Source: Syngnathus acus
Lineage: Eukaryota; Chordata; Actinopteri; Syngnathiformes; Syngnathidae
Reading direction: 5' to 3'
Assembly (NCBI RefSeq): GCF_901709675.1
Contig: NC_051096.1
Coordinates: 1,825,001 to 1,889,000, forward strand
DNA: 64,000 nt
Positions 21,501 through 32,265 of this stretch are shown piece by piece (positions within the stretch are counted from its first letter, which is position 1; every line of letters begins with the position of its first letter). The position numbers and the translations under genes were made by a program. The notes under the pieces are model-generated. The model saw nothing but the letters and a program-made list of their open reading frames with translations, made no database searches and was not told the DNA's origin.

Positions 21501-24500
21501 AGTTGCTGCACTGTTTGTTGCACCGCTGTTGGTCGCTGCGCTGTTGGTTGCCCCGCTGTTGGTTGCTACGCTGTTTGTTGCCGCGGAGACGGTTGCTGCA
21601 CTGTTTGTTGCACCGCTGTTGGTCGCTGCGCTGTTTGTTGCGGAGGAGACGGTTGCTGCACTGTTTGTTGCACCACTGTTGGTCGCTGCGCTGTTGGTTG
21701 CCCCGCTGTTGGTTGCTACGCTGTTTGTTGCAGCGGAGACAGTTGCTGCACTGTTTGTTGCACCGCTGTTGGTTGCTGCGCTGTTGGTAGCCCCGCTGTT
21801 GGTTGCTACGCTGTTTGTTGCCGCGGAGACGGTTGCTGCACTGTTTGTTGCACCGCTGTTGGTCGCTGCGCTGTTTGTTGCGGAGGAGACGGTTGCTGCA
21901 CTGTTTGTTGCACCGCTGTTGGTCGCTGCGCTGTTGGTTGCCCCGCTGTTGGTTGCTACGCTGTTTGTTGCAGCGGAGACAGTTGCTGCACTGTTTGTTG
22001 CACCGCTGTTGGTTGCTGCGCTGTTGGTAGCCCCGCTGTTGGTTGCTACGCTGTTGGTTGCCGCGGAGACGGTTCCTGCGCTGTTGGTCGCTGCGCTGTT
22101 GGTTGCTACGCTGTTTGTTGCCCCGCTGCTGGTTGCTACGCTGTTTGTCGCCGTGGAGATCGTTGCTACACTGTTTGTTGCCACAGAGACGGTTGCTGCG
22201 CTGCTGGTTGCCGCAGACACGGTTGCTGCGCTGTTGGTCCCTGCACTGTTGGCTGCTGTGGAGACGGTTGCTGCGCTATTGGTCCCTGCGCTGTTGGTTG
22301 CTGCGGAGATGGTTGCCGCACTGTTGGTTGCCGTGGAGACGGTTGCTGCGCTGTTGGTTGCAGTGGAAACAGTCGCTGCGCTGCTGGTCACTGCGCTGTT
22401 GGTTGCCGCAGAGACGGTTGCTGCACTGTTTGTTGCCACAGAGACGGTTGCTGCGCTGTTGGTCCCTGCACTGTTGGTTGCCGCGGAGACGGTTGCCACG
22501 CTGTTGGTCCCTGGGCTGTTGCTTGCTACGCTGTTTGTTGCCCCGCTGCTGGTTGCTACGCTGTTTGTTGCGGAGGAGACGGTTGCTGCACTGTTTGTTG
22601 CACCGCTGTTGGTCGCTGCGCTGTTGGTTGCCCCGCTGTTGGTTGCTACGCTATTTGTTGCAGCGGAGACAGTTGCTGCACTGTTTGTTGCACCGCTGTT
22701 GGTTGCTGCGCTGTTGGTTGCCCCGCTGTTGGTTGCTATGCTGTTTGTTGCCGCGGAGACGGTTGCTGCACTGTTTGTTGCACCGCTGTTGGTCGCTGCG
22801 CTGTTTGTTGCGGAGGAGACGGTTGCTGCACTGTTTGTTGCACCGCTGTTGGTCGCTGCGCTGTTGGTTGCCCCGCTGTTGGTTGCTACGCTGTTTGTTG
22901 CCGCGGAGACGGTTGCTGCACTGTTTGTTGCACCGCTGTTGGTCGCTGCGCTGTTGGTTGCACCGCTGTTGGTTGCTACGCTGTTTGTTGCCGCGGAGAC
23001 GGTTGCTGCACTGTTTGTTGCACCGCTGTTGGTCGCTGCGCTGTTTGTTGCGGAGGAGACGGTTGCTGCACTGTTTGTTGCACCGCTGTTGGTCGCTGCG
23101 CTGTTGGTTGCCCCGCTGTTGGTTGCTACGCTGTTTGTTGCAGCGGAGACAGTTGCTGCACTGTTTGTTGCACCGCTGTTGGTTGCTGCGCTGTTGGTTG
23201 CCCCGCTGTTGGTTGCTACGCTGTTTGTTGCCGCGGAGACGGTTGCTGCACTGTTTGTTGCACCGCTGTTGGTCGCTGCGCTGTTTGTTGCGGAGGAGAC
23301 GGTTGCTGCACTGTTTGTTGCACCGCTGTTGGTCGCTGCGCTGTTGGTTGCCCCGCTATTGGTTGCTACGCTGTTTGTTGCCGCGGAGACGGTTGCTGCA
23401 CTGTTTGTTGCACCGCTGTTGGTCGCTGCGCTGTTGGTTGCACCGCTGTTTGTTGCCGCGGAGACGGTTGCTGCACTGTTTGTTGCACCGCTGTTGGTCG
23501 CTGCGCTGTTTGTTGCGGAGGAGACGGTTGCTGCACTGTTTGTTGCACCGCTGTTGGTCGCTGCGCTGTTGGTTGCCCCGCTGTTGGTTGCTACGCTGTT
23601 TGTTGCCGCGGAGACGGTTGCTGCACTGTTTGTTGCACCGCTGTTGGTCGCTGCGCTGATGGTTGCACCGCTGTTGGTTGCTACGCTGTTTGTTGCCGCG
23701 GAGACGGTTGCTGCACTGTTTGTTGCACCGCTGTTGGTCGCTGCGCTGTTTGTTGCGGAGGAGACGGTTGCTGCACTGTTTGTTGCACCGCTGTTGGTCG
23801 CTGCGCTGTTGGTTGCCCCGCTGTTGGTTGCTACGCTGTTTGTTGCCGCGGAGACAGTTGCTGCACTGTTTGTTGCACCGCTGTTGGTCGCTGCGCTGTT
23901 GGTTGCACCGCTGTTGGTTGCTACGCTGTTTGTTGCCGCGGAGACGGTTGCTGCACTGTTTGTTGCACCGCTGTTGGTCGCTGCGCTGTTTGTTGCGGAG
24001 GAGACGGTTGCTGCACTGTTTGTTGCACCACTGTTGGTCGCTGCGCTGTTGGTTGCCCCGCTGTTGGTTGCTACGCTGTTTGTTGCAGCGGAGACAGTTG
24101 CTGCACTGTTTGTTGCACCGCTGTTGGTTGCTGCGCTGTTGGTAGCCCCGCTGTTGGTTGCTACGCTGTTTGTTGCCGCGGAGACGGTTGCTGCACTGTT
24201 TGTTGCACCGCTGTTGGTCGCTGCGCTGTTTGTTGCGGAGGAGACGGTTGCTGCACTGTTTGTTGCACCGCTGTTGGTCGCTGCGCTGTTGGTTGCCCCG
24301 CTGTTGGTTGCTACGCTGTTTGTTGCAGCGGAGACAGTTGCTGCACTGTTTGTTGCACCGCTGTTGGTTGCTGCGCTGTTGGTAGCCCCGCTGTTGGTTG
24401 CTACGCTGTTTGTTGCCGCGGAGACGGTTGCTGCACTGTTTGTTGCACCGCTGTTGGTCGCTGCGCTGTTTGTTGCGGAGGAGACGGTTGCTGCACTGTT

Positions 24501-25107
24501 TGTTGCACCGCTGTTGGTCGCTGCGCTGTTGGTTGCCCCGCTGTTGGTTGCTACGCTGTTTGTTGCAGCGGAGACAGTTGCTGCACTGTTTGTTGCACCG
24601 CTGTTGGTTGCTGCGCTGTTGGTAGCCCCGCTGTTGGTTGCTACGCTGTTTGTTGCCGCGGGAGACGGTTGCTGCACTGTTTGTTGCACCGCTGTTGGTC
24701 GCTGCGCTGTTTGTTGCGGAGGAGACGGTTGCTGCACTGTTTGTTGCACCGCTGTTGGTCGCTGCGCTGTTGGTTGCCCCGCTGTTGGTTGCTACGCTGT
24801 TTGTTGCCGCGGAGACGGTTGCACCGCTGTTGGTCACTGTGCCAGTGGCAGCGGTATTTGTTGCCGAGCTGACTGTGGGCTGGCTTCCAGGTGCTTGATT
24901 TTCATCAGGAGTCATCATCTGGAGGAGCGCTCGGCTTGCGCCGTGTTGATGACGGCTCCAATTTGGATGAGTGTCCGCTCCTGTTTTCATTGAGTTGTTG
25001 GTCACACATGTTGCACGACAACAAGCTTCAAGATTAATATGGTATTTATTTAGTTGAGATGACTTACCAAGAAGCAGAAGTAACAAGATGAATGCTTTGA
25101 TGGTCAT
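18570..25107 (-). CDS. Secreted alanine-rich mucin-like repeat protein, paralogue B (about 2,149 aa, one frameshift)
   Basis: Unrecognised family. Exon 25,068-25,107 encodes MTIKAFILLLLLLG (signal peptide; donor G|GTAAGT) and exon 18,570-24,980 the rest. Splice phase and exon-1 length equal those of paralogue A. Order: linker; about 1,300 residues of pentapeptides Ala-Thr-(Asn/Val)-Ser-X (20,960-24,860); five 12-residue repeats containing TATPDTV (20,745-20,935); the Ala-rich domain of about 720 residues shared with paralogue A; hydrophobic GPI-signal-like tail. Ser and Thr make up about 40% of the pentapeptides, so heavy O-glycosylation is plausible. An extra G at 24,660-24,662 shifts the frame; without that base the two exons total exactly 2,150 codons. 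It could be a real allele or an error in assembling the repeat. Confidence 0.75.
20745..20935 (-). repeat. 36-bp coding repeat (about 5 copies)
   Basis: It encodes successive 12-residue units (T-D-S-T-A-T-P-D-T-V-x-T). It lies between the pentapeptide array and the Ala-rich domain of paralogue B and is absent from paralogue A. Confidence 0.9.
20960..24860 (-). repeat. 15-bp pentapeptide array with 240-bp higher-order repeat
   Basis: The basic unit is 15 bp (Ala-Thr-Asn/Val-Ser-X). Sixteen units form a 240-bp period, marked by the variant 'cggaggagac' at about 21,401, 21,641 and 21,881, then 22,571, 22,811, 23,051, 23,291, 23,516, 23,756, 23,996, 24,236, 24,476 and 24,717. The one 225-bp interval has lost a single unit. 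Two homogenised blocks (about 21,330-22,060 and 22,560-24,860) are separated and followed by degenerate units. All lengths except one are multiples of three. Confidence 0.95.
24660..24662 (-). other. Frameshift: one extra G in paralogue B repeat
   Basis: All sister repeats read 'gccgcggagacgg'; here the sequence is 'gccgcgggagacgg'. The extra base moves the reading frame from the ATNS frame into an Arg/Gln/Asn-rich frame that stays open. Everything downstream, including the conserved Ala-rich domain, is out of frame with the signal peptide. Confidence 0.9.
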
Positions 25108-25849
25108 TGTGATGCCTTTCTGCCTCTGACGACTCAAATTAAATGTGATTGCGTCCTGTAAAAATGGTGAGAAAAAAAACATTTCAAGATGACTTTCAGT
25201 TTTTTTCCAGAAATGCTCCATCTTTTCTCAAAAGCTCCTTGATCTTGCATTCTTATGCTGTATTGTTAGAAGTACTGCTGGACTGTGTGTGAGAGGGATC
25301 ACGTTCAAACAGGTGTCAATATTTACACAATCCACTCAATAAGATAATCCACAACAGCCAAACCACTTTTTCTTCATTGTTCTACCTTCAGCTATGGAAA
25401 ACAAACAAGTGAGAACAAATTGAGACGACCGAAACGCGGTCACCCCACCAGTATCTTGGACCAAGGCCCCATGGGTTTCCCACAGCGCGGCCAGGCGAGG
25501 CAGAGCTCAAAGATGCCGCAGCGTCCTGCAAGAAACTGGAGAAGCTCACCCAGATCCACAGGTGACCTCTGAGTTGGGAAAAGTATACATTGAAGTCTGG
25601 AAAAGTCTCAAGTATCCAAGCTCCTCCGTCACTTGGGACTGAGCTTTCATCCAAAGACCCTCATTCATTAAAGCCATCAAAGCCTGGTTCTCTTCTAATT
25701 TTCCACAACCAAAAGTGACAATTGTCCTCTTGGCCTTCAAAAGTATCCTTGACAAACATTGAGCAACCTCTGCTCCACTCCTCCCCTCAGGTTAAGGAGT
25801 ACAGGTGTAGACCTGGACAGCCTCCAAAAGCACATCTGCAAGCTTCTGC

Positions 25850-26100
25850 CAACTTCCGTCTCTGCAACATCAGCCGCCTGCGCCCATCATACCACCCAAA
25901 CAGCCCTTGCTCACTCCCACAACACCCGTCACATTTCATCCCTTTTCCAATCAAACACATTCAAACACTTGCTCTTCGCACATTGAGGGTCCTTCATCAG
26001 CTTGCTCCTTCTCATCTTTCGGACCTCGTCCGCACCGACAATCCCACTCGGACTCTCGGGGCTCCCAGGTTATTGGTACTCAAGTACAGGGAGTAATGCC
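25850..26100 (+). mobile_element. Degenerate L2-like reverse-transcriptase fragment
   Basis: A frame reading FRLCNISRLRPSY, then RVLHQLAPSHLSDLV and PRLLVLKYR resembles the C-terminal region of L2-type LINE ORF2. It is short, decayed and overlaps the intron of paralogue B. Assigned from pattern memory only. Confidence 0.35.
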
Positions 26101-26194
26101 AGTTTTGACCCAAGTCAAAAGCAAGGAGTTTTCTTCCCAACATTAAGCTTTGGTCAAATTTGGATCTGCTCTTGAAGATGGAGAAAGTACTCAC

Positions 26195-26277
26195 CACTCT
26201 CAGTCAAGTAAGTTGTTGGATATCCCAGGTGGAGCTTAACAAATCTATGCGTCGGTGTTGCGCTCCCACGTTCTATG
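26195..26277 (-). promoter_or_regulatory. TATA-like box and non-coding first exon of paralogue B
   Basis: CATAGAA (26,271-26,277, minus) is followed 76 nt later by donor GTGAGTACT (exon end 26,195), preceded by TTGACTGAGA. Order, spacing and sequence parallel paralogue A (13,035-13,126). The acceptor GTCAG at 25,126 opens the signal-peptide exon. Confidence 0.55.
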
Positions 26278-26364
26278 TGGTCTTGTAACTGCGAAGAATC
26301 TGCTAATAAAGAGCGGAACCAAACTCTTGACACGCCCTCATTAAGGCAAGGCCTCAATTACCCC

Positions 26365-26407
26365 TCCTCCTCCTCCTCCTCCTCCTCCTCTTGCTGCTGC
26401 TGCTGCT
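26365..26407. repeat. (TCC)n(TGC)n microsatellite
   Basis: About eight TCC units followed by five TGC units, in the upstream region of paralogue B. Confidence 0.9.
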
Positions 26408-26470
26408 TTGACATTGAGCGTCTTGTCAAGGAACATTTTTTTGCAGCCTGCAATTAGTCAATAAGATAAT

Positions 26471-26478
26471 TGACGTCA
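26471..26478. promoter_or_regulatory. CRE (TGACGTCA) upstream of paralogue B
   Basis: A perfect palindromic CREB/ATF site at the same distance from the TATA-like box (194 nt) as in paralogue A. Confidence 0.5.
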
Positions 26479-27149
26479 TGTTGAATGTTTCACAAACCGA
26501 ACAGGTTACGCACTGGGAAATTACCATCTGATTTGATTTAGAACAATAGAAATGTTCCCAATATTCCCTTGGAATATTTTGCTAGTCGGCAATGATGCCG
26601 AGATGACGTCAGGCGCATGTTTTTCAATGCTGCGATGGCTCAAGTGTCCACCGCCTCCACATCCTCAACAACATTCTGTCATTGGTCGCTATTGACTTGA
26701 GATTGGTGACAGTCGTACTGACTAGATACCTTCCTTCCAACATGCACTCACTGGATACTTTTCTTTGAGGTTTCTTCCTGTCCGAGGAAGTGACTGGCTA
26801 GTTCTGATCAGTATTACTTCCTGTCGCAGTAATTGACAGACTCGTTCTGATCAAGGTTACTTCCACTTTTAAATACTTACTCTTCCTCCTCCTTGTCTGA
26901 GGAACTAGCCAAGTAGTTTTGTCCAAGGTTACTTCCTGATCTAAAAAACTGTCTGACCAGTCCAAGGTTACTTGCCCTCGTAGGAACTAACTGGATCTGT
27001 TCAGTGTTATTGCCCTTCTGAAAAACTGGCTTACCAGTTCAAGGTTACTTCCTGTCTGGGGAAGTGACTGTCTGGTTTGGGTCAGCCACCAAACAAGACA
27101 AGCACAGACTGCAATGCAATAATAATAGACAAAAAGATAATCGGGACCA

Positions 27150-27520
27150 ACCTCCCATCTATCAAATACCTATACCTGTCCAGGACCAGGAAACGTGCAA
27201 GTAACATCTCTACAGACCCTTTTCACCCAGGTCACAGTCAGTTCGAACTACTCCCCTCTGGACGACGTTACAGAGCGCTGTACGCCAAAACCAGCAGACA
27301 CAGACACAGCTTCTTTCCCCAGACTGTCGCTCTGATGAACTCACACCACTCAGAGTCTCAGAGACATCACTGGGCAATAATATCCTGTTCTTGTCACCTA
27401 AATGTTGTTAGTCACCTGAATGTTGTTAGTCACTTAAATGTTGTATAGAGGCTGAGATCAACCGGAGTCGAATTCCTTGTTCGGCATGCACAAACTTGGC
27501 CAATAAAGCTGATTCTGAGT
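27150..27520 (+). mobile_element. L2-like LINE 3' end, second copy
   Basis: Encodes NLPSIKYLYLSRTRKRAS, FELLPSGRRYRALYAK and FFPQTVALMNSHHS, parallel to 165-580, and ends with 'ccaataaagctgattctgag'. 5'-truncated. Confidence 0.65.
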
Positions 27521-27681
27521 AGTTTGGTTACTTGCCCTCTTAGGAACTAACTGGATCTGTTCGATGCCCATCTGAAAAACTGGCTTATCAGTTCAAGGTT
27601 ACTTCCTGTCTGAGGAAGTGACTGAGTAGTTTGGTTCAAGGTTACTGGCCCTCTTAGGAACTAACTGGATCTGTTCAGCAT

Positions 27682-28000
27682 TATTGGCCTAGCTCAGTGG
27701 CCTAGTGGTAGAGTGTCCGCCCTGAGACTGGAAGGTAGTGGGTTCAAGCCCCGGCCGGCTCATACCAAAGACTATAAAAATGGGACCCATTGCCTCCCTG
27801 CTTGGCACTCAGCATTAAGGGTTGGAATTGGGGGGTTAGATCACCAAATGATTCCCGAGCGTGGCACTGCTGCAGCTCACTGCTCCCCTCTCCCCCAGGG
27901 GATGGATCAAAATCACACGGGGATGGGTTAAATGCAGAGGACAAATTTCACCACACCTAGATGTGTGTGTGACGATCATTGGGACTTTAACTTTTTTAAC
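27682..28000 (+). mobile_element. tRNA-derived SINE, copy 2
   Basis: Same tRNA-like head, body and 'gggactttaac' tail as 3,361-3,665, with a few substitutions and an 8-bp difference near 'cattgcctccctgcttgg'. Confidence 0.85.
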
Positions 28001-28225
28001 TTATTGCCCATCTGAAAAACTGGCTTACCAGTTCAAGGTTACTTCCTGTCTGAGGAAGTCACCGAGTGTTTTGGTTCAAGGTTACTCCTGACCTGAAAAC
28101 CTGACTGACCAGTTCGAGGTTACTTCCTGTCTGAGGAAGTCACCGAGTGTTTTGGTTCAAGGTTACTCCTGACCTGAAAACCTGACTGACCAGTTCGAGG
28201 TTACTTCCTGTCTGAGGATGTCAAC

Positions 28226-28990
28226 AATTGGCTCTGCCCTTGGTTATGTTTCTTTTTCCCCCTCTTTCTCAGTCAGTGACCACCCGCTTGCGTTTATTAT
28301 TTCCTGTATCACTTCCCATCAGTCTGTCTTTGTCTGCGCTCTAATTGATCCACTTACACCGACAAGCTGTTATCACTGTGCGAAACTGTCTTCTCTATGC
28401 AAATGCTATGTGCACAATGTGGTTGGGTAACAGCGCATGACGACAAAGCTATGATGATTAGCACCTTAATTATCCACGCTCAAGCATCGGAATTGTAAGG
28501 TGTGGCGTTGGTTTAATTGCAGCTGTACCGAAATAACATACGCGTACACTCCTTCAGACGGAATGATTGTTGCTCAGAATATTTTTTGTCCTTATATAGC
28601 AACTGAATATTGTTCGTCATTGCAAGTACACAAAATGCTCTTGAATGTTATCAATGAACTATTTGTGAGCTCTATTGTTGACGATCCGTGTTCGCCTCCT
28701 TAGTGACGATTTGTCAGCATTCACTCTCTGTCTGACTTCGCAAGTTTTCCTGAAGGAAAGACCAATAGGCGTCCCAAAATTCTCCGGCCAGACTGCGGCT
28801 AAACAAACAATTTGTCAGGCTGACCCGCTTTCTGGTAAACTCGTGGAAAGAATCCTTGACTGGTTGAGGACCTTCCGTCTTCAATAAGATCAATTCTTCG
28901 CTCCTATCTGGCGCCGCTTTAACGGACACTCATTTCCTATTGTAGCACCAAATATTGAAATATCCTTTTGAACGCGGGGCAGTGAGTCAT
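28226..28990. other. Intergenic, nothing recognised
   Basis: Unique-looking sequence with short frames only; no conserved coding or repeat pattern seen. Confidence 0.4.
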
Positions 28991-28993
28991 ACC

Positions 28994-29294
28994 CAATGTT
29001 CCCTCTAATTTTTCATGTATCTGGGCATAGACACAAGCTCCCTGAGCAAACTGAGGACTACAGTGAGCAACATCAGGTCGCTTCGGGGGGGGGGTTGCTA
29101 ATGGGACGTCCAACGCTGCGTGTTCGTTTCGCTTCGGGGGGTGGGGGGGGGGGTAATGGGACGTCCAACGCTGCGTGTTCGCTTCGCTTCGGGGGGGGGG
29201 GGGGGGATGTTTATGCGCTGGATAGATTTCTTGTGCGCTGAGAACGTGTGGGCAGTGCGCGATTGCGCACGCTCGCAGCTTAGAGGGAACATTG
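28994..29294. mobile_element. Small hAT-like element with 'CAATGTTCCCTCTAA' ends
   Basis: Left end CAATGTTCCCTCTAA and right end TTAGAGGGAACATTG form a 15-bp perfect inverted repeat around about 300 bp. I could not find a clean 8-bp duplication. Inside are near-identical tandem blocks with long G runs (29,078-29,215). Confidence 0.6.
29078..29215. repeat. Tandem G-run blocks
   Basis: Units of roughly 55-65 bp containing 'taatgggacgtccaacgctg' are separated by 9-14 consecutive G. Such G tracts are G-quadruplex-prone and also assembly-error-prone. Confidence 0.75.
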
Positions 29295-29295
29295 G

Positions 29296-30087
29296 TACCT
29301 CTCCAATTCATTGTCCTACTTATTCCGTCAAGTAAGACAGAGAAATACGCTTGTTTTAGACTCCATTTTTTAAAAGTGACCCTGACTGATTTCAAGTTGC
29401 CGTGGCAAAGTTTTGTGACCGAGTCGAACGAGCATTGAGTTTGATCAATAATGGATAGCTTGGTTGGACTGGTTGATCAGTCCTCCAGCCTTCTTTTTTG
29501 TTGGCCCTAGAATGAGAATGAGAAGTTGTTTGCTAGCTCCACACAACAAGTCTCAGGCGTGGCAGATTCCTCATTGAGCGAATGCATGCTTTGAAGAAGG
29601 AGGCCTAAGACGGCTCTTTTTCCTCCTTACTTTGCTCCCATTGAAAATCACTTTGTGTTGAGTTTGAGGGAACTGCTTGGGTTTACCCAATTTGGAGTAG
29701 CCCACCTTCAGCAAGGGTCATTGTTTGCAACCCTGAAGTGCTCCATAGACGGGACATGACAGGATACCTCAATGTGGGTGTGTCCCGACTTTAGGAAACT
29801 GTCAAAGACCGGATCCTGAGAAGCTCAGGACCCACGAGAAATCAACAACGTAGAGACCCTCAGGAACAGGCGAAAAGTGCTCCTTAGAACAGTCGAGAAG
29901 CCGGTGCGGCCATTAGCGAAACCTGGTGTCATGTACCTCCTGGACGGGGTTAGGCCCTGTTCTCCTCTCATCTGTCATAACTGGAAACCTGAAGTACTCG
30001 TTTTTGGAATACCAGAGTATGATGAAAGCATGTATTCGCGTTTCCCTGTGAAGAGAAGGCGATGGACTCTGCCTGGGGCCTTTTTAA
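29296..30087. other. Intergenic, nothing recognised
   Basis: No convincing coding frame and no repeat that I can name. Confidence 0.4.
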
Positions 30088-30230
30088 GATTAAAGATTAA
30101 AGATTAAAGTCCCAATGATCGTCACACACACACCTGGGTGCGGTGAAATTTGTCCTCTGCATTTAACCCATCCCCGTGTGATTTTAATCCATCCCCTGGG
30201 GGAGAGGGGAGCAGTGAGCAGCAGCGGTGC
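30088..30230 (-). mobile_element. tRNA-derived SINE, copy 3 (5'-truncated)
   Basis: Reverse-strand copy of the 3,361-3,665 family: tail repeats 'aagattaaagatt', then the body back to 'gcagcagcggtgcg'. The tRNA-like head is missing. Confidence 0.8.
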
Positions 30231-30767
30231 GCTTTTGTTGATTTCTAAAGAACATTTTGGCCTTGTAATTTTAATGTGTGGAATAAATAGTCAGTTTACA
30301 GTCGAAAGCGATTGCCAGGTTTTTCACCTGACATGAAAGATTTTTGGGAAGTGTTGCTCAGGCACTGGACGATGACCTTTTTGACAAATTGGACCGACCG
30401 TTGGCCATTGTACAATGTCAGAGCCTACTTATAGGAAGCAAGCTGGCGGCACTTGGGAAACTCATTGCCAGTGCCAACCGGGCCACTCCATCTCCAGCAC
30501 AAATAGGCAATTCAGAGCCACCAAAAACGTTCAAAGGGGACTTTTTGGGCTCAGCCCTCACCGTACTGACTGCCGCCCCCTTGTGGTCGACTCGGGACCT
30601 GGCCAACCTGCATCAACTGTCGCTGCCTACGTCAAGCGGCGCCCCCCACCCTCAGGCTTTTATTAAACACCCCGCTCCCCTGCCCCTTCCAAGAAGTCTC
30701 AGGAAATAGTAGGGCAAGTCCAACCTGTTTATGTGTACAAAGACAAGTGCCGACATGCTACATAGGA

Positions 30768-30798
<31 letters not shown>
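30768..30798. repeat. (TG)n microsatellite
   Basis: About 15 TG units. Confidence 0.9.
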
Positions 30799-30799
<1 letters not shown>

Positions 30800-30959
30800 A
30801 TTTGATGAGACGTCACCAATAACACACAACACACGCACACACACAAACATTACTTGACTTTTGCTGGCCACAATGCTCACAGTTGCTAATTCATTAGCAA
30901 TCAACAAAAATCCACAAATCTTGTGCATCATGTCCCCTTTCAATGTCATGGCGACTGAC

Positions 30960-31018
30960 TGACACACACACACGCGCGCGCACGCACACGCGCGCGCACG
31001 CACACACACACACACACA
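30960..31018. repeat. (CA)n/(CG)n microsatellite
   Basis: CA repeat interrupted by CGCG blocks, a potential Z-DNA-forming tract. Confidence 0.85.
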
Positions 31019-31469
31019 TTCCAGTGTGATTGCACGGCATGTTGAGACGCAAACATTTCAACATTCTCAGTTGAGGTTGCACACACAAAAAACAACACAC
31101 ACGTGAGCAGACACACACACACACGTTTACAATGGGACACGTTTGCACAGGCCGCAACCCCGGAAGAATTTTTTTGGGGCCACGTGATGTCACTTTCGAC
31201 ACGACTTCAGCGCAATCAGTGTCTAAATGCACATAAAGCACGTCCAAACAAGGCGGCCTGCCAGTTGTCTTTCGAGAACTTGGAGTGCGCGCGCGGGCAG
31301 GTGAGTTGTGGTGCAATTGACGTCACGCGGCCGCTTTTGAATTTGGCCACGGCCACATGCGTGCGCCAATGGGAAGGCACGCAGGCACTACCCTGCACTG
31401 TGATTGGCCGCTTCAAACACACACGCACACTCTGATGGGTAGTTTGGTACCAAAGTGAACTTTGTTTGT

Positions 31470-31475
31470 TTTATT
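31470..31475 (-). terminator. Polyadenylation signal for the CEACAM-like gene
   Basis: AATAAA on the minus strand about 1.3 kb after the stop codon at 32,768. The 3' UTR would then include the 18-bp minisatellite at 31,944-32,265. Confidence 0.4.
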
Positions 31476-31943
31476 CTTTTCTTTTCCCACAAGTAGACAC
31501 AAGAAAAACAAGATTTTGCACAGCTGTTTAACAAAAACAAAACAAGAAATCAAAAGGTGGCAGGAGCAAACCACACGCTACGCAGGCGCGTCCATGTTGA
31601 TTGACAGCTCATGCAAAGGTCAAACGTCACGCTAGCAGTCTGATGAACGTGCGTGACCTGTGATGAGCTTCAGTTTTTTTCACAATAAATACTCAAGTGC
31701 GCACACGCACACAAAGTCATTTCAGACTCAGTTACAAAAACATAAAAGCACTTTTCCCGCCAAAAGTCACAGTTGGGCCCGCCATCCACCCTTGCAGTTT
31801 TTTTCATCAGCCAGTCTTGACACAGTGTGGAGGGAGGGGTGAGTACGGTGGGAGCGAGGCGGTCGCAAGGCGTGGCAAAGACGACAAAGACAAACAAGGA
31901 TGGGAGGAGATTCCCGCCACGAAACCAAACAAAGCGTCCGAAT

Positions 31944-32265
31944 GGTGGCGAGCGTCCAAATTGTGGCAAGTGTCCTAATTGTGGCGAGCGTCCAAATTGT
32001 GGCGAGCGTCCAAATTGTGGCGAGCGTCCAAATTGTGGTGAGCAGCCGTGTTGTGGCCGGGGTCCTAGTTGTGGTGAGCATCCAAATTGTGGCGAGCGTC
32101 CATGTTGTGGTGAGCGTCCATGTTGTGGTGAGCGTCCATGTTATGGCCAGCGTCCGAATTGCGGCCAGTGTCCGAATTGCGGCCAGCGTCCAAATTGCGG
32201 CCAGCGTCCGAGTTGTGGCGAGCGTCCGAGTTGTGGCGAGCGTCCGAATTGTGGCGAGCGTCGTG
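31944..32265. repeat. 18-bp minisatellite (about 18 copies)
   Basis: Unit close to 'gtggcgagcgtccaaatt', with variants ccatgt, cgaatt and cgagtt. The length is a multiple of three, so both strands stay open: the plus strand spells Cys-rich hexapeptides (C-G-E-R-P-N), the minus strand L-A-T-I-W-T. It lies in the probable 3' UTR of the CEACAM-like gene. Confidence 0.9.

Larger units (their letters stand above)
26740..28225. repeat. Degenerate minisatellite with ETS-like palindromes
   Basis: Imperfect units contain 'ggttacttcctgtctgagga', 'agtgactg' and 'ggttcaaggttact'. Two copies of an 82-bp unit at about 28,038-28,201 are almost identical. A LINE (27,150-27,520) and a SINE (27,682-28,000) are inserted into the array. 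Confidence 0.75.

Noticed and set aside
20960-24860. Resemblance to antifreeze glycoproteins (Ala-Ala-Thr repeats)
   Set aside because: The unit is a pentapeptide with Asn and Ser, lacks the tripeptide period and protease-cleavage spacers, and sits on a large unrelated domain. Not enough to claim ice binding.
20960-24860. CRISPR-like regular repeats
   Set aside because: The repeats are contiguous coding units without unique spacers, in a vertebrate genome.
21203-24872. Plus-strand Trp/Cys/Arg/Leu-rich frames and minus-strand Gln/Pro-rich frames over the same repeat
   Set aside because: They are alternative-frame shadows of the repeat array; the minus-strand ones arise from the frameshift.
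20152-24993. A 1,613-codon plus-strand open frame rich in Val, Ala and Leu
   Set aside because: It is exactly antisense to paralogue B. It stays open only because the 15-bp repeat has no stop in that frame. It has no splice or promoter support, and the opposite strand carries the signal peptide, splice sites and conserved domain.
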